Shown here in pieces: positions 17,752 to 26,162 of a stretch of DNA of 64,000 bases. A model generated the notes under the pieces. The model was not told the origin of the DNA. It saw only the letters and a program-made list of their open reading frames with translations, and searched no databases. Origin of the DNA: Corynebacterium jeikeium. Lineage in GTDB: Bacteria; Actinomycetota; Actinomycetes; Mycobacteriales; Mycobacteriaceae. Made by a program: the position numbers and the translations under genes. Within the stretch, counting starts at the first letter, position 1, and each line of letters begins with the position of its first letter. The stretch spans positions 35,919-99,918 of the forward strand of contig NZ_JFCQ01000021.1 in NCBI RefSeq assembly GCF_000738265.1, given 5' to 3'.

Positions 17752-18153
17752 TCAAAAAATAAGGTTCACCAGCACCAGATACAGCACCGTGCCCAACAAG
17801 ATCGACAACGTGACCGAGCGGCGCCAAAGGTGCAGCGCGACGGTGAAGGCCAGCGCGATGCCGACCGCAGTGAAACCACCCGGCGCGTAGGCCTGGCCGG
17901 AGACTGTGTAGACAACCAGAAGGGTCATCACTCCGACGGGCATGGCCAGGCCGAGCCACGCGACCAGGTCGGATTCGCGGAAGAAACGCAGAGCAGCAAA
18001 AGGCAAGCCGCGCAGGGCGAGGGTGACCAGGAAAATCGCGCCGAAGATCGCGAGGGTGGGGCCAAGCTGCACGCCTTCGGGGAGGCCGGCGGCGGCGTGC
18101 AGGTGTACGGCGGGCGCAGCAGGCGCAGAGAACCCGGTGGCGGGCGCAGCCAT
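17752..18153 (-). CDS. brnE: Branched-chain amino acid exporter small subunit (AzlD family)
   Basis: A 133-residue membrane protein with four hydrophobic helices (LAIFGAIFLVTLALRGLPFAALRFF, VAWLGLAMPVGVMTLLVVYTV, GFTAVGIALAFTVALHLW, SILLGTVLYLVLVNLIF). The motif RGLPF and the PVGVMTLL helix are typical of AzlD/BrnE. With the AzlC partner it exports isoleucine, leucine, valine and, in C. glutamicum, methionine. The ATG follows the brnF stop directly with no spacer. The first 25 residues are Ala/Pro-rich and non-conserved. Confidence 0.9.
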   Translation of the reverse strand: MAAPATGFSAPAAPAVHLHAAAGLPEGVQLGPTLAIFGAIFLVTLALRGLPFAALRFFRESDLVAWLGLAMPVGVMTLLVVYTVSGQAYAPGGFTAVGIALAFTVALHLWRRSVTLSILLGTVLYLVLVNLIF

Positions 18154-18921
18154 CTATTCCACCTCCCGGGAGGCAGCGTTATCCGCGCCAACCTTCAGGC
18201 GCAGTGCGTGGTCCAGTGGCGGGCACAGGAAGCGCACGATGAGGCTGAGGAAGTAAAGGCTCATGCCGATCATCAGCATGTTGTCCGGTGAGACCAGCAG
18301 GCCGACCGCGCCGCACAGCGCAGCCGCAATCGGCAGGGAAAGGTCCTTGAAGCTCACGAACGCCTCGATCGCCAGCACCGTGAACAAGGCGATCAGTGCG
18401 AACTCCATGCCCTGGATCTCGAAAGGCAGGGCACTGCCACACAACGCACCGATCAGGCCACCGCCGACCCAGCCGGCCTGCAGCAGAATCTGCACCGCCA
18501 TCACGCGGGCGGTCGACCACTTCGCATCGCGCCGGGCGGCGAGGATCGCATACGTCTCATCCGTCAGCGCGTAGATGCCATAAGCCCTGGCCAGCCAGCC
18601 GCGCACCTGGGCGATGGGGTAGTTCAGGGCGTAGAAGGCGTGGCGGAAGTTCACCAGGAATCCGTACAGCGCGGCACTCAGTGGCCCCACGCCACCGGTG
18701 ACCAAGGAGACCGCCAGGAACTCCATCGACCCTGCGTAGATGACAAAAGAGAAGATCGGCGCCCACCACCACGCGAAGCCGACCTGGCTGATCAGCAGGC
18801 CAAAGGCCAGACCCAGCGGCACCATGCCCAGGGCCACGGGCCAGGCGTCGGCGATTCCGGCGCGCCAGGCGCGGTTGCTGTGCTGGTCTGCGGTGTGCTG
18901 GTCTGCGGTGTGCTGGCTCAC
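18154..18921 (-). CDS. brnF: Branched-chain amino acid exporter large subunit (AzlC family)
   Basis: A 255-residue membrane protein of the AzlC/BrnF family, with MVPLGLAFGLLISQVGFAWWWAPIFSFVIYAGSMEFLAV and NFRHAFYALNYP as strong family motifs. It forms the BrnFE efflux pump with the next gene. The N-terminus carries a repeated TADQH motif (QHTADQHTADQHSN) encoded by a short 18-bp direct repeat near 18885-18917. The Lrp-type regulator usually divergent from brnFE in C. glutamicum is absent; instead an unknown gene lies upstream on the same strand, sharing the border at 18921/18922. Confidence 0.92.
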   Translation of the reverse strand: MSQHTADQHTADQHSNRAWRAGIADAWPVALGMVPLGLAFGLLISQVGFAWWWAPIFSFVIYAGSMEFLAVSLVTGGVGPLSAALYGFLVNFRHAFYALNYPIAQVRGWLARAYGIYALTDETYAILAARRDAKWSTARVMAVQILLQAGWVGGGLIGALCGSALPFEIQGMEFALIALFTVLAIEAFVSFKDLSLPIAAALCGAVGLLVSPDNMLMIGMSLYFLSLIVRFLCPPLDHALRLKVGADNAASREVE

Positions 18922-19776
18922 CTAGTTGCGCTCCGGGTGGCTCGCCCAGGTCACGAACAGGTTGTCGGGGAAGGGGCGCTTCTTCATTAATTGACGCCAC
19001 GTCTCCGCCGGCCGATCTGTGAACACATCCTCGGCGGTTGCGGCCTGCACGCCGACTAGCCCGGTTTCCACCCAAGTGCGGAGGTCCTCTACCTCCAGGC
19101 GGACGTAACTGTGGAAAAGTCGCAGACCCCGCAGCATGGAAGGATCCACGTGACCGACTACCTCCGCGACCTGCTCATCCACGCTGGGTGCGCTTTCAAC
19201 AGTGCTGATCAGCAGAAATTGGCCACGCTTGCCGAAGCGTGTGGGGGCGGGGGTTGGGGTGGCGTCCAGCTCCAAACGATCAGAGTCTAGAAGGCCGACG
19301 GCAAGCACGACGGGTTCCTGGTTGCCGCCGATGAAGAAGACCTTCGGCTTGGTGAGCCGGTCCGCGAGGGCGGGCATGTGGTTGGCGGCGGCTTCGCTGC
19401 TCATGAGGCCGAGCTGGACCGCGATGATCGTGGCGCCGTCCACGCTGGATTCAGCGCTGTCCCTGCCGGGTTCCGCGCTGTCCGTGCCGTCCGCGCCGTC
19501 GACGCCAGCGCCGTCCTGCACCTCCAGCACCAGTAGCGCATCCGCGCCGGGCAGCCCCGGCTCGGCTAGCACGCCCGGCGCATTGCCGAAGACAGACATG
19601 AATTTCTGCAGGTCATCGACGGTAACATCGGCGGACTCGACGAAGCCGGCCGGGTCGACGACCGCGGCGGGGGATTGGAATATCACGTCGCCGGGCTGCA
19701 CGTCGAACGGCAGCTGCTTGTCCCGGCTCTGGTCCCAGCTTTGGTCCCAGCTGTCGCTTAGCTGATCCGCGGTCAC
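18922..19776 (-). CDS. Conserved hypothetical protein downstream of pcnA
   Basis: A 284-residue soluble protein starting at GTG 19776, which overlaps the pcnA stop as GTGA, so it is translationally coupled to it. No signal peptide or membrane helix is visible. Features: DQSWDQSRDKQ repeats near the N-terminus, an acidic Gly/Asp/Ser-rich segment (residues about 95-115), and a conserved-looking C-terminus VETGLVGVQAATAEDVFTDRPAETWRQLMKKRPFPDNLF. I do not recognise a family. Coupling to CCA-transferase points to a cytosolic role; nothing more can be said. Confidence 0.75.
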   Translation of the reverse strand: MTADQLSDSWDQSWDQSRDKQLPFDVQPGDVIFQSPAAVVDPAGFVESADVTVDDLQKFMSVFGNAPGVLAEPGLPGADALLVLEVQDGAGVDGADGTDSAEPGRDSAESSVDGATIIAVQLGLMSSEAAANHMPALADRLTKPKVFFIGGNQEPVVLAVGLLDSDRLELDATPTPAPTRFGKRGQFLLISTVESAPSVDEQVAEVVGHVDPSMLRGLRLFHSYVRLEVEDLRTWVETGLVGVQAATAEDVFTDRPAETWRQLMKKRPFPDNLFVTWASHPERN

Positions 19777-21518
19777 TTCTGCGTTCCACCTTCCTGCTCG
19801 GCCCACCATTGCTTCAGCGCGGTGATGGCGTCGTCGCGCTCCATCGGCCCGCGATCCAGCCGCAGTTCCTTCAGATAGGCCCACGCCTTGCCCACATCGG
19901 GGCCGGGCTTCAGATCCAGGATCTGCATGATCTCATTGCCGTCCAGGTCGGGGCGGACGGCGGCGAGGTCCTCCTGCTCCTGCAGCTGTTCAATACGCTT
20001 TTCCAAGTTATCGTAAGTGCGCTGCAGCCTCTGGGCTTTTCGCTGGTTGCGGGTGGTGCAGTCCGCGCGGACTAGGAGGTGCAGCAGTGGCAGCAGCTCG
20101 CCCGCATCGTTGACGTAGCGGCGCACCGCGGAGTCGGTCCAGGTGGATTCGTTGTTGTCCTTCTCGCCGGCGCCGCGCGGAGCATCCTGCCTCGGACCTC
20201 TGCCCTGAGTGTCCGCGTAGCCGTGGAAGCGCATGTGCAAGAACACCAGCTGGCCAATGTCTTGGACGTGCTGCTTGGAGTACTTGAGCTTCCGCAGGCG
20301 GCGGCGGGTAATGCGCGCGCCGACGACCTCGTGCTGGTGGAAGGTCACCGCGCCGGATTCGGTAAAAGCCCTGGTATCAGGCTTGCCGATGTCGTGCAGC
20401 AGCGCGGCCATGCGCAGTTCCAGCGAGGGCTCCAGGCCGCGTTCGGCCTCCAGGTTCACGGCGTTGCGCAGCACCATCAGCGAGTGCCAGTACACGTCCT
20501 TGTGCTGTCGGTGCTCGTCCTGCGTGAGCTTCAGCGCCGGCAGCTCCGGCAGCACGTGGTCGGCCAGCCCGGTTTCGACCATCAGGTCCAGCCCCACCCA
20601 CGGCGCCGCGCCGAGCATCAGCTTGTTCAGCTCAACGGCCACGCGCTCGACGGTGATGCGGCTGATCTGCTCGCTCATCGCCGCCATTGCTTCCTTGACT
20701 CTTTTTGTGACGCCGAACTCCAGCTGCGAAACGAATCGGCAAGCGCGGAGCATGCGCAGCGGGTCGTCGTTGAAACTGATCTGCGGGCTGTCCGGGGTAT
20801 CGAGCACTCCGGCCTGGAGGTCTTCGAGGCCGTTAAGGGGGTCGCGGAGCTGGTGGTTTCCGTCAGGGGACAGTTCCAGCGCGATGGCGTTGGCGCGGAA
20901 GTCGCGGCGGATGAGGTCCCCGTCGAGGCTGTCGCCGAAGGAGACCTCGGGGTTGCGGGACTGGCCGTCATATTGGTCGGCGCGGAAGGTGGTAATCTCC
21001 AGGATCTGACCCTTGACCAGCGCAGATACGGTGCCGTATTCAATGCCCGTGTCCCACACTGTTTCTGCCAGGGGCGTGACGATGTCGACGATGGCCTGCG
21101 GCCGGGCGTCGGTAGTGAAGTCCAGGTCGTGGGAGAGGCGCCCGAGCAGGGCGTCGCGCACAGACCCGCCGACGAGGTAGAGGCTGTGCCCAGCGTCGTG
21201 GAAGGCCTGCGTGAGCGGCAGAAGGTCGCGGTCGAGCGCGCGCAGGGAGGTGAAGGCCTCCTGCAGCATGCCGTCGACGGTGCGCGGCTGTTCCGGGGCT
21301 TGGGCCTGCTGTGCCTGGGTGGCAGGCGCGGCCTGCTTAGCCTGCGTCTCGGCCTGCGCCTTGAGCTTCTGTGCCTTGGGCTTCTGTGCCTGTGCCTCGG
21401 CCTGCGCCTTGAGCTTCTGTGCCTTGGGCTTCTGTGCCTTGGCGGATTCCTGGTTTGCGGGGGAGTGGGCGGCGTTTGTCACGCTGCCAGATTCTACTAG
21501 CCCGGGGTTTCGAGCCAA
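19773..21518 (-). CDS. pcnA: CCA tRNA nucleotidyltransferase
   Basis: Adds or repairs the 3'-CCA end of tRNAs. The nucleotidyltransferase motif is LVGGSVRDALLGRLSHDLDFTTDA (GG plus DxD), then RRDFRANAIALE and DDPLRMLRACRFVSQL; an HD-type domain follows with MAALLHDIGKPDTR and HQHEVVGA. This is the actinobacterial fusion, like Rv3907c. The N-terminal 80 residues are low-complexity: repeats of KAQKPKAQKLKAQAEAQ encoded by a direct DNA repeat (about 21355-21440), then QAQQAQAPEQP. The true start may be the first ATG (21518) or a GTG at VTNAAHS. It is divergent from the MutT4-like gene, as in mycobacteria. Confidence 0.93.
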   Translation of the reverse strand: MARNPGLVESGSVTNAAHSPANQESAKAQKPKAQKLKAQAEAQAQKPKAQKLKAQAETQAKQAAPATQAQQAQAPEQPRTVDGMLQEAFTSLRALDRDLLPLTQAFHDAGHSLYLVGGSVRDALLGRLSHDLDFTTDARPQAIVDIVTPLAETVWDTGIEYGTVSALVKGQILEITTFRADQYDGQSRNPEVSFGDSLDGDLIRRDFRANAIALELSPDGNHQLRDPLNGLEDLQAGVLDTPDSPQISFNDDPLRMLRACRFVSQLEFGVTKRVKEAMAAMSEQISRITVERVAVELNKLMLGAAPWVGLDLMVETGLADHVLPELPALKLTQDEHRQHKDVYWHSLMVLRNAVNLEAERGLEPSLELRMAALLHDIGKPDTRAFTESGAVTFHQHEVVGARITRRRLRKLKYSKQHVQDIGQLVFLHMRFHGYADTQGRGPRQDAPRGAGEKDNNESTWTDSAVRRYVNDAGELLPLLHLLVRADCTTRNQRKAQRLQRTYDNLEKRIEQLQEQEDLAAVRPDLDGNEIMQILDLKPGPDVGKAWAYLKELRLDRGPMERDDAITALKQWWAEQEGGTQK

Positions 21519-21535
21519 CCAGCCCCATCTGTCCC

Positions 21536-21650
21536 GCTCCTACTCACCCAGATTCTCACCTGCCCCACTTGCCCCGCTCCTACTCACCCAGATTCTCACC
21601 CGCCCCACTTGCCCCGCTCCTACTCACTCAGATTCTCACCCGCCCCACCA
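21536..21650. repeat. 40-bp tandem repeat upstream of pcnA
   Basis: Nearly three copies of a 40-bp unit begin at 21536, 21576 and 21616. Each starts GCTCCTACTCACYCAGATTC and continues with TCACCYGCCCCA. The copies differ by only one or two bases. It is non-coding, upstream of pcnA. A role is not evident. Confidence 0.85.
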
Positions 21651-21700
21651 TTAACATCCACCCCTTGAGTATTGGATGAGCAGTGCAACAAAAACGACAG

Positions 21701-21822
21701 ATGTCGGAAAAGTTGCAGTTTGTAATTCTGAGCCTCCCAACGACTGCGCCAAAAATTCTCTGACCTGCACGTTTACACATTTGCAAATTGTGTTCATTAA
21801 CGTTTTGCAATTTTTCCGACAT
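21701..21822 (+). repeat. Inverted-repeat-bounded 20-codon element, type B
   Basis: Arms ATGTCGGAAAAGTTGCA and TGCAATTTTTCCGACAT are inverted repeats. The open frame from ATG 21701 to TGA 21761 is again exactly 20 codons (MSEKLQFVILSLPTTAPKIL), and the stop lies in TTCTCTGACCTGC, shared with type A. A near-palindrome around ACACATTTGCAAATTGTGT follows at 21775-21793. The arm sequence is unrelated to type A. No ribosome-binding site precedes the ATG. Confidence 0.75.
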
Positions 21823-21924
21823 TTAGTCCTGCAAAGCCCCCACCCCAAGCCTGCTCGAGCCCTTCCTCAACCCCACCCCAGACCCTGCCTCAGACCCTGC
21901 CCAAACCCCCTCACCCCGCCCGAA

Positions 21925-22046
21925 ATGTCGCTAGATCGGGAATCTGCAGAGCGAATCCTAAAGGCCCGCAATTCCACAACGCTCTGACCAGGCATTTTGC
22001 AAAATCGACACTGATTGTCAACAACCAATTCCCGTTCTAACGACAT
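21925..22046 (+). repeat. Inverted-repeat-bounded 20-codon element, type C
   Basis: Arms: left ATGTCGCTAGATCGGGAAT, right ATTCCCGTTCTAACGACAT, complementary except two positions. The frame from ATG 21925 to TGA 21985 has exactly 20 codons (MSLDRESAERILKARNSTTL) and ends in GCTCTGACCAGG. The perfect palindrome ATTTTGCAAAAT follows at 21994. Total length, 122 bp, equals that of type B, which lies 102 bp upstream in the same orientation. Confidence 0.75.
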
Positions 22047-22214
22047 TTGGGGCAGCTGGGAGGGGTGCAGAGGGGAAGAGGTTGCTATATCGAGGCTCTC
22101 TTCCGCACTCACAGCTCCATCGGCACCTAACGCCCCGGCCGAAACGTCGGCCGCACACTGGCTAGTTACAAATTCAGTTCCACATTGTGCAAGGAACCGG
22201 CTATCGTTATCAGA
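22047..22214 (+). promoter_or_regulatory. Leader region of the MutT4-like gene
   Basis: No gene is seen here. TATCGTTATCAGA lies just before ATG 22215 and could give a nearly leaderless transcript. With 21519-22046 this makes a 700-bp divergent intergenic region filled mostly by the 40-bp tandem repeat and elements B and C. Confidence 0.35.
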
Positions 22215-23138
22215 ATGAATGGAAACGACAGCACCGGAAACGGCACGCCCCGCCGCCGGCGCCGCCGTCCCAGAAGAAGGCACCGCTCTGGCCACAATCA
22301 GCAGCAAAAAAATAGCCAGAACAACAGCCAAAATGGTGGCCAGAACAACCGCCAAAGCAATGGCCAGAGCAGCGATAACCAGGGTAATAGTCAGGACAAA
22401 AGCCAGTCCCGCCGCGGCAAGGGCGGAAATGAAAGCAGCAACGGAAACCACAACAACAAAAACCACAACAGTGGAAACCGTGGCAAGGGAGCCAGCGGCG
22501 GCAAGAGCTCCGGCTCTGGCAACCACCAAAACCCCCGAATCCAAAACCCTCGCAACCAGCGCAGCCGCAACCAGCGGAATCGGAACCGCAACCGCCAGAA
22601 CCCGCGCCGCAACTCCTTCGACGAGCACTCGAACCTCCCGACCTCCGTGGAGACTTCCGCGGGCGGCCTAGTGCTATCTGGCCTGGCGGAGGCCGTGCAA
22701 CCCAACGGCGACGTGGACTTTTCCTCGATTTACGTGGCGCTGATCGGCCGCCTGGACCGCCGCGGCAGGCTGCTGTGGTCCATGCCGAAGGGTCACATCG
22801 AACCGGATGAATCCCAGCACGCCACCGCCGAGCGTGAGGTGTGGGAGGAAACGGGCGTGGCCGGCGAAGTCATCGCAGACCTCGGCACCATTGACTATTG
22901 GTTTGTCTCGGAGGGCATCCGCATCCACAAAACCGTCCACCACCACCTGCTTCGCTATGTCGATGGCGATCTGAACGACGAAGATCCAGAAGTCACCGAG
23001 GTCCGCTGGCTGCCCGTGAACCGCTTAATCGAGCATCTTGCCTACGCCGACGAGCGCCGCCTTGCCCGCCAGGCGTTCGACAGTCTCGCGGATCTGGCTC
23101 GCGCGGAGGCCGATGCAGGCCGAGCCACGCCACGCTAG
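22215..23138 (+). CDS. Nudix hydrolase with basic, Asn/Gln-rich N-terminus (MutT4-like)
   Basis: A 307-residue protein. Residues 1-140 are low-complexity: an Arg cluster ([15 protein letters not shown]), then Asn/Gln/Lys/Gly-rich sequence ending [16 protein letters not shown]. The Nudix domain follows (about 150-290) with SAGGLVLSG and the box beginning [20 protein letters not shown], then TGVAG. The position between pcnA and the DUF6049-murJ genes equals that of M. tuberculosis mutT4 (Rv3908). The basic, disordered tail looks like a nucleic-acid-binding or condensate-forming region and is much longer than needed for a Nudix enzyme. ATG 22215 is the first clear start. Confidence 0.88.
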   Translation: MNGNDSTGNGTPRRRRRRPRRRHRSGHNQQQKNSQNNSQNGGQNNRQSNGQSSDNQGNSQDKSQSRRGKGGNESSNGNHNNKNHNSGNRGKGASGGKSSGSGNHQNPRIQNPRNQRSRNQRNRNRNRQNPRRNSFDEHSNLPTSVETSAGGLVLSGLAEAVQPNGDVDFSSIYVALIGRLDRRGRLLWSMPKGHIEPDESQHATAEREVWEETGVAGEVIADLGTIDYWFVSEGIRIHKTVHHHLLRYVDGDLNDEDPEVTEVRWLPVNRLIEHLAYADERRLARQAFDSLADLARAEADAGRATPR

Positions 23139-23209
23139 GGATCGCTAACCGATCGCCAGGTCGGGCTGCTAAAACTAGTAGGGCTGTCAAGCTGCCAGCA
23201 CGGCCAGCA

Positions 23210-23228
23210 GTTCTAGTACTGCTAGAAC
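23210..23228. promoter_or_regulatory. Inverted repeat before the DUF6049 gene
   Basis: GTTCTAG, spacer TACTG, CTAGAAC forms a 7-bp perfect stem. It lies among repeated ACTAGTAG words (23175-23234) 46 bp before the start codon. It may be an operator for the DUF6049-murJ operon. Confidence 0.4.
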
Positions 23229-23274
23229 TAGTAGAACTTAGGTAAGCATGTAGTTGTGCATAAAGGTGAGCGCC

Positions 23275-26127
23275 ATGTCTAGATTCCCCCGCGCCTTCGT
23301 GGCGTTTGGTGTGTCTACTGCGCTCTGCGCTCTTTCTGCCCTTCCGGTCGCTCCGGTTGTTGCTGCTCCTCTTTCGGACGCCAACTCAACCCCCGCCGCC
23401 CAGGCCGAGAAGTCGCGGCCAATCACAACGCCTGACCCCTCCGGATCCGATGCGCACGAGGATTCCACCTGGGCGAACCCTCTGGCCCGCTCGACGGATC
23501 CGGAGCAGGATGTCCGCCTGGAGATCACCGACATCGAGCCCGCCGAAGCCCACGCCGAAGCCCACGGCGCGCAGGCCGAAGCCCACGGCGCGCAGGCCGA
23601 AGCCCACGGCGCACAGGCTCAAGACCCCGCAGCGTCCCAGACCTATACCCTCCGCATCCGCAATGATCGCCCGCGCGCCCTGAGCAACCTCTCGCTCACT
23701 CTGTATTATCGCACCGCCGCAACGGCGGCCGAGGTGCGCGTCGCGCAGATCGCTAACCAGGGGGAATACGCCCTCCGCAGTGAGCCTTTGCAGCTCGACG
23801 GCATCCTCGGCCCAGGCGAATCGCGCGAGGTGCAAGTCACGCTACCGCTGGGTGCGGACTCTGGTGCCGCCCCTGGCACGGCCGCTTCTCCTGACGCCCC
23901 TTCGGCTCAATCCCTAACCATTCCCGCCAATGCCTTTAAAGAACCCGGCGCTTATCCCCTGTTGTTTAGCCTGAGCGGCCAGGATACGAACCCGGAAGAT
24001 GCGGGGCAGTCCGGCGTACAGTACCTGGCGGTGACGCGAACTACGTTGAGCGTGGGGGCGTCCGAAAGAAAAGAAGAACAACCCAGCACCCCAGTAACGG
24101 TGCTTTATCCGCTGGCGGGGCAGACCTATATGGCTCCTGGGCAGACGGGGGACGCGCCCAAGCGGCGACCCGCCTTCCTGACGAAGGACCAGCTGGCGAA
24201 AGAAGTTGCCGACGGCGGCAGGCTGCGCGGACTGCTGGATGCGTACCGCGAGGCCAAATCGAAGAAGCTGAAGCAGGCGACGTGCATTGCGATCGACCCG
24301 GAGCTGCTGGATACCGTCAATAGGCTGGCCGAGGGCTACTTCGTAGGGGACAAGGCCCCCGACCCGGTCGAGGAACCCAAGCGGCTGCGCGACTCGTGGG
24401 ACGAGATCCTCGGGGGCAAGGAAACCGACGCGCAGCACAAGCCGGGTAACACAGACGCCAAGCGATGGGTCGATGACCTGCGGGAAGTCGTGCAGAACAA
24501 CTGCTCGGTGGCGCTGCCGTACGCGGGTGCGGATATCAATGCGCTGGCGCAGGTCGACTCTGATTGGCTGCGGGTGCGCGCGCTGGGGATGGGGCCCAGC
24601 GTGATCCAACGGATCCTCGGCGTGGTGCCGATGCAGAACGTCGTGGTGCCCGATTCCGGCTATGTTTCCCCGGAGGCGCAGAAGGTTCTGGCGGCGGGGA
24701 TCACCAAGTCCCCGGACAAGGCGCAGCCGGTGGAAGCCGACGCATCGCAGCGCTTCGAGCAGACTGTGCAGGGCGAACCGGCGATTCCGCAGGCTGGACA
24801 TGTGACGGCTCTGGTGGCGGATAACACCGTGACCGTAGAGCGCCCGGCCGCTTCCCCGACCGACGCGGAAACAGGCGCCGGCACGCAGCACGGCGCGACC
24901 CCCAACCCCAGCCCCAGCCCGAGCGATGAAGAGTGGAACCAGCGCCTGGTGAACCTTCCGACCTCACCCGGCGCACAGGGCACCACCGCGACAGCACTGC
25001 AGTATTCCGCGGACCTCGGCACCGTGCTCAAGGCGACCGGTGAGGACCCGGAAGTGTCCGCATATTCCAACCCTGAGCTGCGCTTTAACCTCGAAGAGGA
25101 TAGTTCGGCAGCGCGTATGGCCACCGCCCAGGCAGTGCTGAACCTAGAGCTCGATTCCGGCCGACCCACCCTGGCCGTCCCGCCCGCGGCGTGGTCTGTC
25201 AACAAGTCCCAGGCCGCCAGCTTCCTGCAGACCATCAGCCAGCGCCTGGATGACAGCTCTGCCCGCCCCGCCCCGCTGTCCGAGGCTGTGCAGCCCCGTG
25301 GGATCGACCTCCCCGACGCGGCTGCCGGCACCACCCAGGTGCCGTTTTCCGACCCTGGGGCGTATTCCACCCCGTACCTCGGCACACTCACCGACGCTGC
25401 ACGTGACCTGCGGCAACTCACCTTGTTCATGCACAACGATGCCACCATCGCGCTGACCCGCGAGGGCTTCACCAGCCCCTTGTTCGCCGACCTCCTGCGC
25501 GGCGTATCGTCCTATCGCAAGCGTGATCACGGCCATTCCAGCATCCTTCGTGAGGAACTCCGCAACAGGGTCACCCGGGTGGAGCAGGTCACCACGCAAC
25601 TGCGCCGCTCTATCAGTCTGTTGCCGCCCGGCAATGTCTTCACGCGCACCTCCGATTCCTCGCCGTTGTTGGTCGTCGCCCGCAACGGTCTCCCCCTGCC
25701 GGTGACTGCGGTTGTTGGTTATTCTTCTGACGCCGACACCGACGTCACCGTCCACACGGACTCCGCGGACTCGTCGACGATCCCGGCGAAGGGCTCCATC
25801 ACCTGGTCTTTGACTACAGACATCGCGGATACGTCTAAGCAGGTCAACCTGTCTTTGTGGTTGGCCACCGCCAACCACGATGGTGCGGGGGATCTGCAGG
25901 ACGGAACTCGCATCTCCGACCCCGTGGAGCTGCGCGTGCAGTCCGTACCGGGACTGTCGGCGCGAGGGTTGGCGATCATCGCGGCGGTCCTGCTGGGCAT
26001 CGGCGCGGCGGGCAAGATGTTGTGGGATCGCCGCGGTGGGCGTAGCTCGCAGAGCGCCAAGGCTAAGCCCCTGAAGGCCGAGCCCCTGAAGGCCGTTCCA
26101 CGGCCAGTGGACGAGGATCAAAAGTAG
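23275..26127 (+). CDS. DUF6049 family secreted, membrane-anchored protein
   Basis: A 950-residue envelope protein, the counterpart of Rv3909. ATG 23275 is preceded by AAAGGTGAG and starts a signal peptide (SRFPRAFVAFGVSTALCALS...PVVAAP). The N-terminal part holds three copies of AEAHGAQ from a 21-bp tandem repeat (23551-23625), then a domain with TYTLRIRNDRPRALSNLSLTLYYR. The C-terminus has one membrane helix (GLAIIAAVLLGIGAAGKMLW) and a basic tail with repeated KPLKAEPLKA. The function of the family is not established; the constant link to murJ suggests a role in cell-wall assembly. murJ starts 36 bp downstream. Confidence 0.88.
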   Translation: MSRFPRAFVAFGVSTALCALSALPVAPVVAAPLSDANSTPAAQAEKSRPITTPDPSGSDAHEDSTWANPLARSTDPEQDVRLEITDIEPAEAHAEAHGAQAEAHGAQAEAHGAQAQDPAASQTYTLRIRNDRPRALSNLSLTLYYRTAATAAEVRVAQIANQGEYALRSEPLQLDGILGPGESREVQVTLPLGADSGAAPGTAASPDAPSAQSLTIPANAFKEPGAYPLLFSLSGQDTNPEDAGQSGVQYLAVTRTTLSVGASERKEEQPSTPVTVLYPLAGQTYMAPGQTGDAPKRRPAFLTKDQLAKEVADGGRLRGLLDAYREAKSKKLKQATCIAIDPELLDTVNRLAEGYFVGDKAPDPVEEPKRLRDSWDEILGGKETDAQHKPGNTDAKRWVDDLREVVQNNCSVALPYAGADINALAQVDSDWLRVRALGMGPSVIQRILGVVPMQNVVVPDSGYVSPEAQKVLAAGITKSPDKAQPVEADASQRFEQTVQGEPAIPQAGHVTALVADNTVTVERPAASPTDAETGAGTQHGATPNPSPSPSDEEWNQRLVNLPTSPGAQGTTATALQYSADLGTVLKATGEDPEVSAYSNPELRFNLEEDSSAARMATAQAVLNLELDSGRPTLAVPPAAWSVNKSQAASFLQTISQRLDDSSARPAPLSEAVQPRGIDLPDAAAGTTQVPFSDPGAYSTPYLGTLTDAARDLRQLTLFMHNDATIALTREGFTSPLFADLLRGVSSYRKRDHGHSSILREELRNRVTRVEQVTTQLRRSISLLPPGNVFTRTSDSSPLLVVARNGLPLPVTAVVGYSSDADTDVTVHTDSADSSTIPAKGSITWSLTTDIADTSKQVNLSLWLATANHDGAGDLQDGTRISDPVELRVQSVPGLSARGLAIIAAVLLGIGAAGKMLWDRRGGRSSQSAKAKPLKAEPLKAVPRPVDEDQK

Positions 26128-26162
26128 ACACGCCCGGTTCTCCGTTAGGCAATGCACGCCTG

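Noticed and set aside
21536..22046. A CRISPR array
   Set aside because: The 40-bp units are contiguous without spacers, elements B and C are not repeats of each other in sequence, and no cas gene is nearby.
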